From the NCBI GenBank assembly GCA_021018995.1, contig CM037595.1, forward strand, positions 94,314,491-94,378,490: a DNA stretch of 64,000 bases, written 5' to 3'. Under the pieces are notes generated by a model. That model was given only the letters and a program-made list of their open reading frames with translations, did no database searches and had not been told where the DNA came from. This stretch comes from Chloranthus sessilifolius (lineage: Eukaryota; Streptophyta; Magnoliopsida; Chloranthales; Chloranthaceae). Position numbers and translations under genes: made by a program. Numbering within the stretch: the stretch's first letter is position 1; every line of letters begins with the position of its first letter. Of this stretch, positions 44,115 through 55,800 are shown piece by piece.

Positions 44115-46475
44115 TGTAACGACCGAGATTTTCAAGTTTAATTAGTTGTTGCACATGAATATAATACTTCATTTAAATATGACTCGTTATAATTAACTAA
44201 TGTAATTGATAGACCTTATAAGCCTATATCTAGATTTTAGTAAATTTTGGTGCGACATTAGTAATAGTTAAAGGACCTTTAAGTAAATTAATTAAAGACC
44301 CAATAATTAATTAAAAACTCATTAACTAATTAAAGACCCAAGATAAGGCCATTGGGCCTTCACTTAAGACCAAGAGAGAGTTAGAGGTAGAGGAGTGGGA
44401 TGTAAAGCCCATTATAATATTAATAAAAAAAGGGACGTGGGTTATTTCCCACACACTTTAAAAAGAAAAAGAAGAACAAAGAAAGAGAGAAAAAGGAGAA
44501 AGAGATAGAAAGCAAAAAGAGATTGAAAGATAAGAGATTGAGGTAAATTTTATATTTATTTAATATCAAGATCAAGATTTTAAAAAGAAAAGGTTTTTTT
44601 CTTTGTTTCTTAAACTATCTAAAATTTGATAAATCTTCAACGTCCTCAATAATCTTCTCAAAACTTTAAGATACCTTTAAGAAGATCCTTTTACAAATTT
44701 TAAGGTTTGCAACTTTAGCTTTAAGGCTTTGTAAAATAAGGCTTTTTCAATAGCCTTCCAAGTTATCATAAATGAGAAGAAGAAGAATACATAAAAAGGC
44801 CTTTTTCAAAAATTTCTTTTAGGAATCAAGATTTCAGGGTTTTTTTTTTAAAAAAAATTATGTTTTTTTTAAAAGAATCTTTTTAAGGCTTTTTTTTAAT
44901 AATTCTATTTTTCCCAAGGCTTTTAAGAGGATTATCAAGTAGACATCTTCAAGATTTATTAAGGCCCTTTAAGAAGTAGAGAATACAAATAAAGAAAAAC
45001 AAGAAAATCAAGAAACCATAAGATATGGAAAAATCATAAGGTTTTAATGCTAGGAATAGGTATCATGCTAGGATGAGGTTAATTCATTTTCAAATATTGA
45101 AAGAGCATGTTTATTTTATTACCATATGGTTTAATGATTAATTATAGAATCACATGATTTATACCATTGTTCCTTAGCAATTTCACATGTTATTTACTAT
45201 GCTTATGTCATGTCACTCTTACATGAAAGTTAAGTTAATGTTCATATCATTTAGCTGATTCCTGCACATGTGAATTTAATAAATTTGAGACCATGATAAT
45301 AGACAATGCTATGGACTAATAAAGTGGAATATTGCATGGCGTTTTTACCGAAGTTTTTGCATCATATTTATTGTATATCTCATAAACATATGAAAGTGGT
45401 AAGATTCACGATTCTCACAAGACTAAACCATGATACCATTAATGAATTAGACACCATGAACGTCATAAGTAGATTTACATCTACTATTTAAAGTGAATAA
45501 TATGATACGATGAAAAAGACATGAAAAACATGACTTAATCAAGACATAATGCATACTAGCCTTAATGAATATGTTAAGAGATTACCGTTGCATGTCGTAA
45601 CCAGCTCAGATCCAATGGGCAAGTACTCTAAGATAAGAGATGGTGACTATGCATGTCTAAGAGGAGAAGGCCATGTAGAAGCCCCGTACCCAATTGATGT
45701 AGGGTGAAGATTGGGACGATGGACCATAGATGAAGAATGATCATGATGAATGAGATTCATGTTGTACTACATTTAACATTAATAATGAAAATTACCACAT
45801 AGAAAACTAGGAAGAGACATGAACAAGTCACATGTTATGTATCAATGTTTATTCTTAGTTATTATTTTATATTGCTTATATACATGCCATGTTCTTATTG
45901 CTTTTGTTCATATTATTTATCATTGGACTATTTATCATCTTTTGTTCATATAAGGCTTGCATGCGGATTTCTTGTATTAGCGATCCTATGATTGACTCAT
46001 ACGGAGTTCTTTCAAACTCACATCTCCATTGTTTACCATGGGATGGCCAGGAGATGAGTTGAACACAGAATACGAGGATACTGATGTGGAGATCCATGAC
46101 ACAAACCAGGATTTGAACGAAGAGGGTTTCGAGCATTAGGAGTTTATTTATTTTGAGAGTTAGACCTTTATTTTAATTTTTAATTGGAGCATTATTTGAG
46201 ATTGTTAAGACTTTTTAGTTGAGTTAGTTTGGATTATTGATTACATTATTTATAAGTAGTTAATTGATTAATTTTAATTCAATTCAGTTTTTAATAGTTC
46301 ATATTACCAATGAATGAATGGTGATTTATTTTTATTGTTTACGTTCCATTGTGCTATAGTTCAGATCATGATGTTAATATTATATTATATCTTTTGTCGC
46401 TTGTTATGTATGTTATGTAGTGCGACATCTCCATATGAGCACATAGATCCGGTGCGTAAGTTTGGGGACGTCACA
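44115..46475 (+). mobile_element. Solo LTR, 2.36 kb, Del/Tekay-like
   Basis: It starts TGTAACGACCGAG and ends GGGGACGTCACA, and is flanked by the perfect 5-bp duplication TTGAC (44110-44114 and 46476-46480). Ends of this form and the large size are typical of Del/Tekay-type Ty3 LTRs. There is no internal region, so it is a solo LTR left by recombination between two LTRs. The interior is AT-rich with purine-rich tracts near 44470-44530. Confidence 0.88.
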
Positions 46476-47490
46476 TTGACGTAGTCAAATTTGTAATGAA
46501 GCATGTTTGCACTTAATGCCTTTTTTCTATTTCCTCTTATTACGTTGGTTTAAATTTTCATAGATATACATTCCCATATAAAATATCATTTCACTCGCAC
46601 AGTTTTGGTTGTTTTCATTATTAGATTATCGACCAAGAGTGTTGGATAACACAAGTCATGTTTTTAGATTAAGAATCAATTTCATAGCAGTGATCTAGCC
46701 TCGACAAGCAGCATCAGAAATCGTGATGTTATGAAAGCAGTCAGATTTATATTTTATTTTTCAGTTTTGAAAAATTGCTGGTGAAATCAATAAATGCACT
46801 AGTTGAGGTGGAGAAATCTGATAAAAGAAATTAACTTCAGGAATGGAAGTTGAAAGTACATGATTTCATTGTGCAACAATGACAATATAGCATTGTGTTG
46901 GGTTAAAAAAACAGAGCATGTCAGACAGTGACTAAGATTGAGTGGGTTATGGGAGCACTTTTGAGCATTCATTTATGTTAGCATATGAGATTAGGTTTAA
47001 TATTATGGAAGAAAAGGCTTGCTGATCTCTGATCTAACAGAAAAAAACGATACATGAATATATCTTTGAAGAATCACATACACTTGAAGGACAAGTTTAA
47101 AAACTCAGTATCAGAGGTGGTATTAGCCAGCCTCCAAGACGATATGTATCGCCAACACTGATAAGGATTGGCCAATACCCAGAGATCCGATCCAATGTCC
47201 TAGCAATAAAGATACACATGTATATCGGTGTCTTCGGAAATGTTTGACAAGTGTCACTGTTATGTAACAGTTTCAGCGATACTTGAAATCATGCTTGGAG
47301 CGTCAATTGTACTCTCTTGGGATAGAGGTACAAAAGTGTCAAATCATCTTAACCTGCCCAATAGTCAATTGGCTATATTGGAGTATTTTTAGAAGATGGG
47401 AGAAAATGATGATATTGCTTTCTTTATTGCCAAAAGCTTTTGAAAATCTTGCAATTTCTATGAGCCGGATAAAGGATGAAAACCCTTGAC
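46476..47490 (+). mobile_element. Copia (TNT1-like) gag fossil, interrupted
   Basis: From about 46840, fragments such as KVHDFIVQQ and RFNIMEEKA resemble gag of TNT1-type copia. After a repeat block at 47110-47275 the gag resumes with SLERQLYSLGIEVQK and ILLSLLPKAFENL (47290-47470). Heavily broken, only gag remains. No LTRs identified. Confidence 0.6.
47110..47275. repeat. CGATA-palindrome repeat, copy 3
   Basis: It contains GACGATATGTATCGCC and ACACATGTATATCGG-like words and interrupts the copia gag fossil. It is related to the blocks at 18244 and 41140. Confidence 0.45.
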
Positions 47491-47809
47491 ACATGTAAGG
47501 TTGTGGTGCATTGTTAGTATAAGAACTAAGAATGCTCCTTGGAGAATGGTTGAAAATATAGGCAAATGTCCAGTCGTATGAGCTGGCCCTCGTCCTTGCG
47601 CCTTGCGCAGAGTCGCATGCGAGCATTACTTTTTGTTGGGTTCTCTGCTTGTGGGCAGAAAATGAAAATTCTGTGTTTGACATTTGCCTTAGTTATACAT
47701 TTTGTATCCTCGAAAAAAAGGAGTCAAGGAAGTGAGAGAGTGGGAAGATGATAAATAAAATGGAGTTGTTCTTCTTGTCATCAGATTTTTGGTGGTTGGG
47801 GTGGTGCCA
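47491..47809. other. Spacer before the nested chromovirus block
   Basis: No gene or element recognised. Confidence 0.45.
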
Positions 47810-48709
47810 TGGCGCGGGACGGGAACCCAAAAATGCGTGAATATGATTTTGATGCGATTTGCAGAAATTTAATAAAATTAATTCAAGATTAATCCCAAAA
47901 TTATCATGATACCTTCGGGTTCGTAGAATTTCGGTAGGTAAATCACGCGAGATCCGAATAGGGTGTTCAATCCGATGTGCAAGTCCAGTTAGATTTGAGG
48001 TGGGAACGGGCCTAGAGATAGGACTCTAGCTTTTCCAGGCTTGGGCATTCGTCTTTGATCCGATATAGATTCATAGGTTCGAACTAGGGTTGTAGGATTG
48101 GATAGGTTTGATGGCTCAAATGAAAACTAGGGTTTTGATGGAAATAGGTTTTGGGTTTTTGATTAGGGATTCAATATGGGTAATGGATTATAAGAGAAAG
48201 ACAAAGAAAATATACGGCAAAGATAATTAAAGATCAAAGAGAATAGATGGGAAACACTCCCTTGGTCCCACACCAAACCCATCTCGGGAAGAAGAATATT
48301 CAATCATAAAGCATTCAAACTATTCAATAATCTCTTAAAAAGTGTTTGCAAGCCTCTATATATAGGCCACCAATAATTAATTCGAAATATAAAAAAAGTC
48401 GTAAAAGAAATAAAAAACTAAAAAGGCAGTTTTCCGAATAAATAAAAATCCCACATCGGTAGCGGAATCGTCCCACGGCGCCTTTGTGACATTGTTCATA
48501 ACGTCGTGGCATAGCGCTATGGTCTTGTTCACAGCGTCTTTGTGTACAGTCTGTGGGATTGTTCCTGATATGGCATATAGCACCCGTTTCGTCATTCACG
48601 TGGCTATTTTCAAGTCACAATGAGCACTTCTTTTTTTCTTTTCTCCCTTGAAGCTGAAAATTTTGTTGCGGCCCAACTCCAATGCTCTCGATCTTGACGT
48701 TCCCTGTCA
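47810..48709 (-). repeat. 3' LTR of G2
   Basis: The plus strand starts TGGCGCGGGACGGGAACCC and ends CCCTGTCA. It matches the partial 5' LTR at 63816 onward over its first ~180 bases. It has the family TATA-like CCTCTATATATAGGCC near 48352 and a CATAGCGCTATG palindrome at 48510-48521. Confidence 0.85.
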
Positions 48710-49108
48710 TTCTCCCCCACCCAAAATATTTCATCACCGATGAAACACACATATGGTATTGATCAAGTGTATCGGGGCCCGATTAGTGGAAGTCTTTGCA
48801 ACTAGCCCAAACAATCTCGGCTCCTGGTGACGTAGGATCCTCATCTCGGTTGATTGTAGCGGGACGCACACGGTAAACCTCTCCTTGATGAACCTGATAA
48901 CCCAGCTCGCCAACCCACTCTACCAAATATTTTTGAAGCTGCTCATCAACTCTCCCGAAACCGAAGGAATTCATCCCCGATGAAGTGTGATTACGATATC
49001 GTTCGGGATTATGAGAACTCAAGCGACAAACTCTTTCATGACTGGCCTATGTACTCTCGGTAATCGAAGTATCAACAGATAATTTGCAGTGATTGTTGCT
49101 TGAATTAA

Positions 49109-49447
49109 TCATCTATTTAATTTCGGCATGCAATGCGGAATGAGACTTGAAAGTTGACTCACAATAAGACTTGATATGTATAACGGTATGCAACTCGAGA
49201 TTATGATGTGCATGCGTGACTCAATACTCTCATGTGCATGCGACGCTAACGACTCACATGTAACCGACTCTTGTGTGATTGAATCAAGCGACACTAATGG
49301 CTCAGGTGCACTCGGCTCTAGTAACTCGTGCGTAATCTTGTCAACCAAAACCAATGACTTGTGCACAACTGACTCTACGGACACTATCAGATCGTGCGTA
49401 GGTGACTCAGTCGAATCGTGTGTAGGTGACTCTACATCACTACTCAC
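49109..49447 (-). pseudogene. Ser/Glu/His-rich repetitive segment of G2
   Basis: The minus-strand frame repeats short motifs such as ESPTHDSTESPTHD, ITQESV and HAHESIESR. In DNA this is a degenerate array of GACTCGTGCGTA-like words. It has no counterpart in G3 or G4, where pol stands in this place. Its origin is unknown. Confidence 0.6.
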
Positions 49448-49599
49448 AAGGGTGATAGAAGCCTCTTTAACATAAACTAGACTTTTTTTAACTTCTTATA
49501 TCTCCTCTTCACTCATCATGGTTCTAGGGTCATACACTTCCTCTTTTACTTTCATATTTTTCGGCTCCTTAGAACTTTCGCTTTCAGTCAATAAATTCG

Positions 49600-50168
49600 G
49601 AGTGGGAAGTTTAATGGAGCACTGGTAAGCAAAGTGTCCGAACCCTTAACACTTAAGGCAATCATGACACCCATCTGTTTTGATTTTCAGACACTGTAGG
49701 ATGTGACGATGCATGGAAGGAACATAATTCTCGATAAGTCGCTCCCTTATGTCTTCCCATTGTGTGATGGGCTTACGATTAGCTAACTCGCGTAGAAGCT
49801 CAACATTAGTTCAATAGGTTTTGGCACTACCCTCAAACTTTATTTTCACTAACCTAACTTTGTACTCATTTGGTATGCCATACCAATCAAAATACTCTTC
49901 CACACTAGACAACCACTCCACGAAGGTTTTAGGGCTCGTCGTACCCTCAAAATCTGGGACCTCATTCCGAATAGATTTTAGAAACCTATCGGCAGGATTG
50001 TACTCGGGTTCACAATGATGAGGGTATCCCCTAACTCTAGTCTCATCAAAACTTTTGAGTTTTTGCCAAGAATTTGGTGTGTAGCGGCTCCTATTATTAA
50101 TTGCACACATTTGGGCTTTGATGTCCCTAAGGGCATCGACAATCTTGCTTATGCTCATGGTGAACATG
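49600..50168 (-). pseudogene. gag remnant of G2
   Basis: It starts MFTMSISKIVDALRDIKAQM at 50167, with SPKTFVEWLSSVEEYFDWYG near 49920 and a CHDCLKC zinc-knuckle-like motif near 49660. The start lies at the exact insertion edge of G3. Same lineage as G1 and G3. Broken. Confidence 0.8.
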
Positions 50169-51242
50169 TGACGGGGACGCCGACATCGTAGACATTGGAT
50201 ATGGACCGTTTCGTGTATACCGACGTCGAAAGAAGCAGAATGGAAATCAGAACTAGGCGAAAGATGAAAATTCTGGAGAACTGGAGGAACACAGCAAATT
50301 CGATCGATCGAATTTATTTTCGATTGATCAAAAAACTCGATCGATCGAGTTCTTGTTTCGATCGATCGAACAACAGTGAAAGGAAAAACACATGTTCTGG
50401 AGTATATAATTCGATCAATCGAATTATATACTCGATCGATCGAGTTTCAATCTCGATCGATCGACTTCCTGCGGCAAATTATGGATGTATATATTTTCGA
50501 TCGATCGAGTTTCACTTTCGATCGATCGAATTTCACTTTCGATCGATCGAAATCGCGCAGTTTTTTTATTTGGTATTTTTTTAAATTTCGAACTTAATTT
50601 TAGGGGCATACTTATCCTTTTAGTATTTGTTTTAGGGTTTTATTTTCGTTTGAAAATAAAACCCTAAAGTTAAACAATGTAATTAGTTATTGATTATTGA
50701 ATGAATGAGTGTTTGCTTTTGGAACTTGAGATGAATTTCTTCGAAGAGTGATTCTTCTTCCTGAGAAGGCTTTGGTGTGAAGCCCCCAATCTATCCTTGT
50801 TTACTGTATCCTTTTAATCTATCTTTCTTGCTTTACTTCAAACAAACTAAATCTGTCATCCCCCATCCAAATACCCGACTCCCAAAACCCTAGCTTTTCC
50901 CTAGGCCATTGAATCGATCTGATTCAACAACCGTAGCCTCCATCAGACTATTAAGCCTAGCCATATCAAAATAAACAGAAAACCAGAGATTCCATCATTG
51001 CACTGTGAGCGCCCTAATCTGGAAATCTAGAGTTTTATCTCTAGGATCGATCCGCACTACAACCTAACGGATCTCATGCCCGGACTGGACCTTACTCGAA
51101 TCATACGCGATCCCCCAAAGGAATACTACGAAAGTATAAGGTATTCGCTATATTTAGGGTTTAATGTTTAATTTAATTCGATTCAATTTCGGCAATCAAT
51201 TAATCATTGCATTCACGTAGTTTAAGGTTTCGTCCTGCATCA
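50169..51242 (+). repeat. 5' LTR of G3
   Basis: 1,074 bp, TGACGGGGACGCC...CCTGCATCA. It contains the TCGATCGATCGA array 50299-50552 and the CACCAAACC/GAAGAGTGATTC segment common to the lineage. The segment 50793-50892 is in opposite orientation to that in the 3' LTR. Confidence 0.9.
50299..50552. repeat. TCGATCGATCGA palindrome array, G3 5' LTR
   Basis: About ten copies of perfect or near-perfect TCGATCGATCGA palindromes, most with matching flanks (TTCGATCGATCGAA, CTCGATCGATCGAG). It includes a 34-bp palindrome with arms GAGTATATAATTCGAT at 50400-50433. Confidence 0.9.
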
Positions 51243-51246
51243 GTTT

Positions 51247-51258
51247 TGGTCTCAGAGC
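51247..51258 (+). other. Primer-binding site of G3
   Basis: TGGTCTCAGAGC, five bases after the LTR end, matches the tRNA-iMet site TGGTATCAGAGC with one difference. Confidence 0.8.
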
Positions 51259-51832
51259 ACTAGGTTCTAGGTTAGGGCATACTCTGTGACATTGAATTCA
51301 TTGCACTTTAACTTTCATTGCATATTATTTCTGTTTTGGCCAAAGTGTTCATTTTGCATTCCATTCTAGAACCCGTCAATTAGTGAACCATATCACCATG
51401 GACATGAGTGGGATTGTCGAGGCTTTTAACGGTATGAGGGTTGATCTGAAATCGATCAATGATCGAATGGCTGCCATGGAGACAACCCAAAGGACTCTTG
51501 AAACATCTAATGAGAGGTTGTTAGATCGAGTCAATCGGTTAGACGAGGGTGATGAGTACTTCGAACCACCCTGTGAGCATAATGGTCCACGCTTCGAAGA
51601 AATGGCTACAAACATAATCAGAATCGGAACCATAGGATAGATCATCATGGAGATGACTACGACCCGGAAGGGAGACTCCTAAAAATGTCCGAGTTGAGTT
51701 TCCAACTTTCGATGGAAGATTAGACCCTCAAGTCTTCCTCGATTGGTTATCCGATATGGCCAACACTTTGAGTGGTTTGGCATGAGCGATGAGAGGTGTG
51801 CTAGACTTGCTAAATGAAAGTCATAGGCCAAG

Positions 51833-52738
51833 TGACGCGGGACAACGACCCTATAATGCAGAATATGATTTTTATGCAGGTTTTGCCGAAATTAATGAAA
51901 TTAACTCAAGTTTAATCGCAAAGTTATCTTTGATACCTTTAGGGTTTTGCAGAATTTTTTATGGGTAGATCACACGCGATCAAGGTAGGGTCCAGTCCAA
52001 TGCGCAAGTACTTTTCGAATCGAGGCGAGATCGGCCTAGAGATAGAAGTCTAGCTTTTTCCAAGCTTAGGCACTTGTCTTCGGTCCGATATAGATTCACG
52101 GATTCCAAGTTGGGTTGTGAAAGGGATTTGCGGTTTGCAATAGGCTTATGATTTTCGGATCGGTTTATGGTTTGGAACAGGTGTTGGCAATGTTTGAATT
52201 AGGGTTTTAAAAGGGTTTAGGGTTTTTGGGAAAGCAAGAAAACAATTAGACTAAGGTTTTAGAAAGCAATCACAGATCGAGAAAGAGCAAATAGAATAGA
52301 GAATATAACAATAGCTTTGGGAATCACTCCCTTGGCCTCACACCAAACCCATCTCAAGCAAAGATTACTCAAGCATAAAAGCATTCAAATAATCAATCAA
52401 CTAACGAAAAGGTATTTACAAGCCTCTATATATAGGCCACCAATAATTAAGTTCGAAATAAAAGAGTTCTAATACTAATAAAACACAAAAAAAATGAAGT
52501 TTTGCATGAAATCCCCGTCTGAAGTCGTGTCGTAGCTCACTCGAGCGACCTTAAGTGATCGCTCTCGCGACTTCAAAGGCTCGCTCGCGCGAGGGCTCTC
52601 TGCGGCATTGTTCTCCTGGCTGTTTGTGTCTGTTTCTCCTCTGAGGCTACGGTACTAGGGTTTCCTCTACGCTTCTTCCGACGTTGATAAAAACGATGTG
52701 GTCAAAATCCGATGTCCATGTATGTGGCTTCCCCGTCA
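51833..52738 (-). repeat. 3' LTR of G4
   Basis: 906 bp, TGACGCGGGAC...CCCCGTCA on the plus strand. TATA-like CCTCTATATATAGGCC near 52424. It carries the short version of the palindrome block (52534-52595). Confidence 0.93.
52534..52595. repeat. GCTCGCGCGA palindrome block, short form
   Basis: About three units (GCTCACTCGAGCGACC, GCTCTCGCGACTTC, GCTCGCTCGCGCGAGGG) in U3 of the G4 3' LTR. Confidence 0.85.
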
Positions 52739-52839
52739 ATTCCCCCGGACCAAATAAGTTTCATCACCGATGAAACACGCTCGTGGTAGATGTCAATCAG
52801 ATCGAGGTTCAATCGGCGGACCTCATTCTCGTGGATCCA

Positions 52840-55800
52840 AGTGTTTTCGAACTCCGGTTTACCGACTCATTTAACCAAGTATTTATGGAATCCCCTGTCA
52901 TGTCTAGAGACGACATTATCATTGATTATATCCTCTATTTCATCTGTTCTCTGTCTGCTTGGGGAAGGAAGTGGTAGAGGTTGCAAGGTTGGGTTGGGAC
53001 TAGACGATGGTTGGAGTGGATTTTTAGGAGGTGGGGTGAAACCCAAATAAGGAACCAAGTCCTCCACGTTGAGCGTTGAACTAACCCCCGTACCTGGAGG
53101 AAACTCGAGCACGTATGCATTAGGACCACTCTTAGCCAAAATTCTAAAAGGACCAGCGCTCGAGATTGGAGCTTTTTTGCGGATCCCAATGGGAACCGCT
53201 CAAGCCTAACCCGGACCATCACATAATCACCCACATGAAATTCTTTAGAACGCCTATGAGCATTTGCAGATAATTTATATTGACTGTTGCTTGAATTAAT
53301 TTTCTATTTAATTTCGGCATGCAAGCTATGAATATGTTGTGCAAATGCATCGGCAGACTCTAACACTCTATGGGATGCAGACATGGGGATCAAATCTAAT
53401 GGGGCCCTAGGCCTATGACCATGCACTACCTCAAAAGGACTCATGCCTATGGACCTATTGATAGAATTGTTATATGCAAACTCAGCTATGGGTAAGATGG
53501 TATCCCAGGTCCTAACATGATCACCGACAAGACTACGAAGGAGATTCCCAAGGCTCCTATTGATGCTTTCGGTTTGGCCATCCGTTTGAGGGTGGTAAGC
53601 TGTAGAGAATTGGAGCAATGTGCCCATCATGTGCCAAAGGGTCTTCCAAAAATAACTAGTGAATTTAACATCCCTATCAGACACAATGGTTTTGGGCAAC
53701 CCAGGAAGACGCACTACCTCCGCGAAAATCGGTCCACTACGACATAGATGGAGTCGTGCTTCTTAGGGGTCTTAGGAAGTCCAAGCACGAAATCCATAGA
53801 GAGGTCTTGCCACGTATGTGTGGCACGGGTAACGAGGCGTACAAGCCGGTATTTTGTTTGGTTTGTTTTGACACTTGGCAAGTACGACAATGCTTAACGA
53901 CCCGGGCGACATTTCTCATTAGATTAGGCCAAAAGAACCTATCCTCTACGAGCGCAACAGTTTTATTACGCTCGAAATATCCTGCCATCCCTCCAGCATG
54001 TAACTCTCAAATGAGAAAGTCACGCAATGAAGTGCGAGGGATGCAAAGGCGATTGCCTTTAAACAAGTACCCATCTTGGATGGTGCACACAGAGTGTGTG
54101 TCAGTTGGGTTACTAAGGAGAGCAGTGTACTCAACCCCAAAATTTGGGCACTCAGGGTACTCATCCTTTAACTTTTTGAACCCGACGACCTCGGTGCTCA
54201 TTGTGCGCAAAGTCACCACTCGCCAACTAAGTGTATCAGTGACCTATTTTATTTATGCTTTAACACGAATGTGAACCCTTGAAGGTACTCAACCCACTTC
54301 GCGTGCCTTGGGTTCAACTTCATCTGTAAAGCAAGAAAGCGTAAGGCTTCATGGTCAGAGAACAGCACAAATTCCTGCGGTCTAAGGTAATGTTTCCAAT
54401 ACCAGAGAGATCGGACGACCGCATAGAACTCCTTGTCATAGGTGGAGTATTTTTGCTTCGCCTCGTTAAGTTTTTCACTAAAATAGGCCACGGGGTTACC
54501 CTCTTGGCTAAGCACTCCTCCTATGCCTACACCCAATGCGTCGCATGCGACTTCAAAGACTTTGGAAAAGTTTGGCAATCACATGACGGGTGCACTACTC
54601 ATTCGTTGTTTGATCTCAGCAAAGGCTTTTGTCGCCGCTTTGCCCCATTTAAGGTCTCCTTTTTTATGCAATCTGTAATTGGGGCCATAATGGTGCTAAA
54701 GCTTCTGATGAAGCGACGACAGAAAGTAGCCAAGCCATGGAAGCTGCGGACATCATGTATGTTCTTAGGTTTGGGCCACTCCACAATGGCTTTAACCTTT
54801 TCGGGGTCCGCGACCATTCCATCAGCCGAGATAATAAATCCCAAGAAAACAACAGATCGTTGCATGAAGGTGCATTTCTTGAGATTTGCAAACAACCTCT
54901 CGCCCTTGAGGGTTTCACAAACCAGCCTAAGGTGGGTCAAGTGTTGTTCCTTGTCATGACTGTAGATCAAGATGTCATCGAAATAAACAAGGAATTTGCC
55001 TAGAAACAGCCTCAACACTTGGGTCATGAGTCGCATGAAAGTACTCGGGGCGTTAGAAAGCTCAAATGGCATGACCATCCACTCATAAAGACCATCCTTA
55101 GCCTTAAAGGCGGTTTTTCACTCATCACCGGGGCGGATGCAGACTTGATGGTAGCCACTCTTAAGGTCTATCTTTGAAAAGATAGTGGCACCAACCATCA
55201 TATCGAACATATCATCGAGCCTTAGTATGAGAAACTGATATTTAACCGTAATCTTATTAATTGCACGGCTATCCATACACATGCGCCACGTACCATCTTT
55301 CTTAGGAGTGAGTAGGGCAGGTACGGTACAAGGGCTCATGCTCTCTTGGATGAACCCCTTCTGAAGGAGCTCATTGACTTGCCGAGTCAATTCGATGTGC
55401 TCAACCGGATTCAACCTATAGTGGGGCAAGTTCGGTAAGGTAGATCCGGGAACCAAGTCTATGGCGTATTGGATATCACGCAGGGGAGGAAGTTTGTTTG
55501 GTAAGTCTTTAAGGAAGACATCTATAAACTCTTTTAAAATCGGCTCACCCTCCTTGGGACACGCACTCTCTGATTTGGGGTGTACTCTCAACAGTGACAA
55601 CTACGTACACCACACTCTCATCTAACGATGCTTTCTCGAAGTCAGAAGGACTCACAACATTAACGGCTTTAGAAGATTCGCCCTTCTTTTCGACGGCGTC
55701 GGTCGATGGTGTTTTAGGAGGCAAAGGGTGTAAGTAATCTTTTTGCCCTTATGTATGAACGTGCATATGTTTGATCGACCAGAAAGAGTCACATTCATGT

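Noticed and set aside
50299-50552. Regularly spaced palindromes suggestive of a CRISPR array
   Set aside because: The units are palindromes of 12-14 bp without constant-length unique spacers. They lie in an LTR of a plant retrotransposon and there are no cas genes.
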